Assembly: GCA_017477805.1 (NCBI GenBank)
Contig: JAFUUM010000377.1
Coordinates: 1-6,427 of the forward strand
DNA: 6,427 bases
Direction: 5' to 3'
Source of the DNA: Lachnospiraceae bacterium
Lineage (GTDB): Bacteria > Bacillota > Clostridia > Lachnospirales > Lachnospiraceae
Shown here in pieces: positions 6,189-6,427 of this stretch. Both the position numbers and the translations under genes were made by a program. How positions within the stretch are numbered: the first letter of the stretch is position 1; the number at the start of each line of letters is the position of its first letter. The notes below the pieces were generated by a model that was not told the origin of the DNA, ran no database searches, and was given only the letters and a program-made list of their open reading frames with translations.

Positions 6189-6259
6189 GCAGCTGTAGTT
6201 CATCGGTAGAATACAAGCTTCCCAAGCTTGGGAGACGGGTTCGATTCCCGCCAGCTGCT
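6189..6259 (+). tRNA. tRNA-Gly, anticodon CCC
   Basis: A complete cloverleaf reads GGG codons. The acceptor stem is GCAGCTG/CAGCTGC (6189-6195 with 6252-6258) with discriminator T at 6259. The D stem is GTTC/GAAT (6198-6201 with 6209-6212) and its loop contains GG. The anticodon stem is CAAGC/GCTTG (6214-6218 with 6226-6230) around loop TTCCCAA, giving CCC at 6221-6223. The T loop TTCGATT is at 6240-6246. CCA is not encoded and must be added after transcription. The 49-65 pair at the base of the T stem is A-C (6235 and 6251) rather than the usual G-C, a minor oddity. The gene has its own promoter and terminator. Confidence 0.95.
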
Positions 6260-6264
6260 CTTAC

Positions 6265-6312
6265 CCCGGGAGAAGGTCCATTTTTGAAGTATGGAAGTTC
6301 CCGGGTTTTTTT
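6265..6312 (+). terminator. Rho-independent terminator after tRNA-Gly
   Basis: CCCGGGA (6265-6271) pairs with TCCCGGG (6299-6305), an inner TCCAT/ATGGA stem (6277-6281 with 6291-6295) extends it, and seven T residues follow (6306-6312). It lies only 32 bases before the next start codon, so the downstream gene either depends on read-through or has a promoter inside this stretch that I cannot recognise. Confidence 0.88.
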
Positions 6313-6344
6313 CACCGTTTTTAACATAGAGAGAAGATAAGAAC

Positions 6345-6427
6345 ATGAACATATATATTTCAGGTATTTCCGGAACAGGCATGGGTCCCCTGGCGCTGAT
6401 GGCCAAAAGAGCGGGGATGAATGTGTA
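6345..6427 (+). CDS. Mur ligase family protein, MurC-like (UDP-N-acetylmuramate--L-alanine ligase type), 3'-partial
   Basis: Only 27 codons and two further bases are in the window. The start reads MNIYISGISGTGMGPLALMA, the glycine-rich dinucleotide-like loop (strand, GxSGTGM, helix) that opens the N-terminal Rossmann domain of MurC and Mpl ligases; their usual form is IGIGGIGMSGLA. MurC adds L-alanine to UDP-MurNAc in cytoplasmic peptidoglycan synthesis. A paralogue such as Mpl or another Mur-type ligase cannot be excluded because the ATP-binding and catalytic domains lie outside the window. AGAGAGAAG (6328-6336) is a moderate ribosome binding site eight bases before the ATG. Confidence 0.7.
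   Translation, partial: MNIYISGISGTGMGPLALMAKRAGMNV

Noticed and set aside
6004..6327. Small - strand open frame covering the tRNA and queT leader
   Set aside because: It runs antisense through a tRNA, its terminator and a promoter region, with no ribosome binding site or family similarity.

Overview
The window looks like a chromosomal segment of a low-to-mid GC Firmicute, most probably a Clostridia member close to Lachnospiraceae. This is inferred from gene content and style: upp followed by a dCMP deaminase, a PcsB-type coiled coil joined to a SleB-type hydrolase, a QueT transporter, strong GGAGG-type ribosome binding sites, and a tRNA-Gly with no encoded CCA. I see no phage, plasmid, insertion-sequence or CRISPR signature. 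It reads as core or near-core genome with a few oddities.

Layout. (1) Positions 2-2292, + strand, is a tight gene run. It holds a 5'-truncated uracil phosphoribosyltransferase gene (upp) broken by an in-frame amber codon at 413-415, then a dCMP deaminase (650-1132), then a secreted peptidoglycan hydrolase whose real start is a GTG at 1129 that overlaps the deaminase stop by four bases. The first two genes are pyrimidine salvage and dTMP supply; the third is cell-wall remodelling. (2) A convergent DUF402 nucleotide-phosphatase-like gene lies at 2313-2795 on the - strand. (3) A divergent gene at 2854-5391, + strand, encodes an 845-residue membrane-anchored extracytoplasmic protein of unknown function. 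Its middle looks like a beta-propeller, and its C-terminal domain resembles a C39-type cysteine peptidase that has lost its catalytic residues. (4) A bidirectional terminator (5396-5440) separates it from queT (5447-5989, - strand), a queuosine-precursor ECF transporter S-component with a structured leader. (5) Next come a tRNA-Gly(CCC) with a strong promoter and a terminator, and the first 27 codons of a MurC-like Mur ligase running off the window end.

The queT and tRNA-Gly promoters face away from each other and seem to share one self-complementary -35 hexamer (TTGCAA, 6127-6132). The most interesting items are the interrupted upp, the uncharacterised 845-residue protein with its apparently dead peptidase-like domain, and the structured queT leader with the shared -35 element. 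I found no clearly new multi-gene system.
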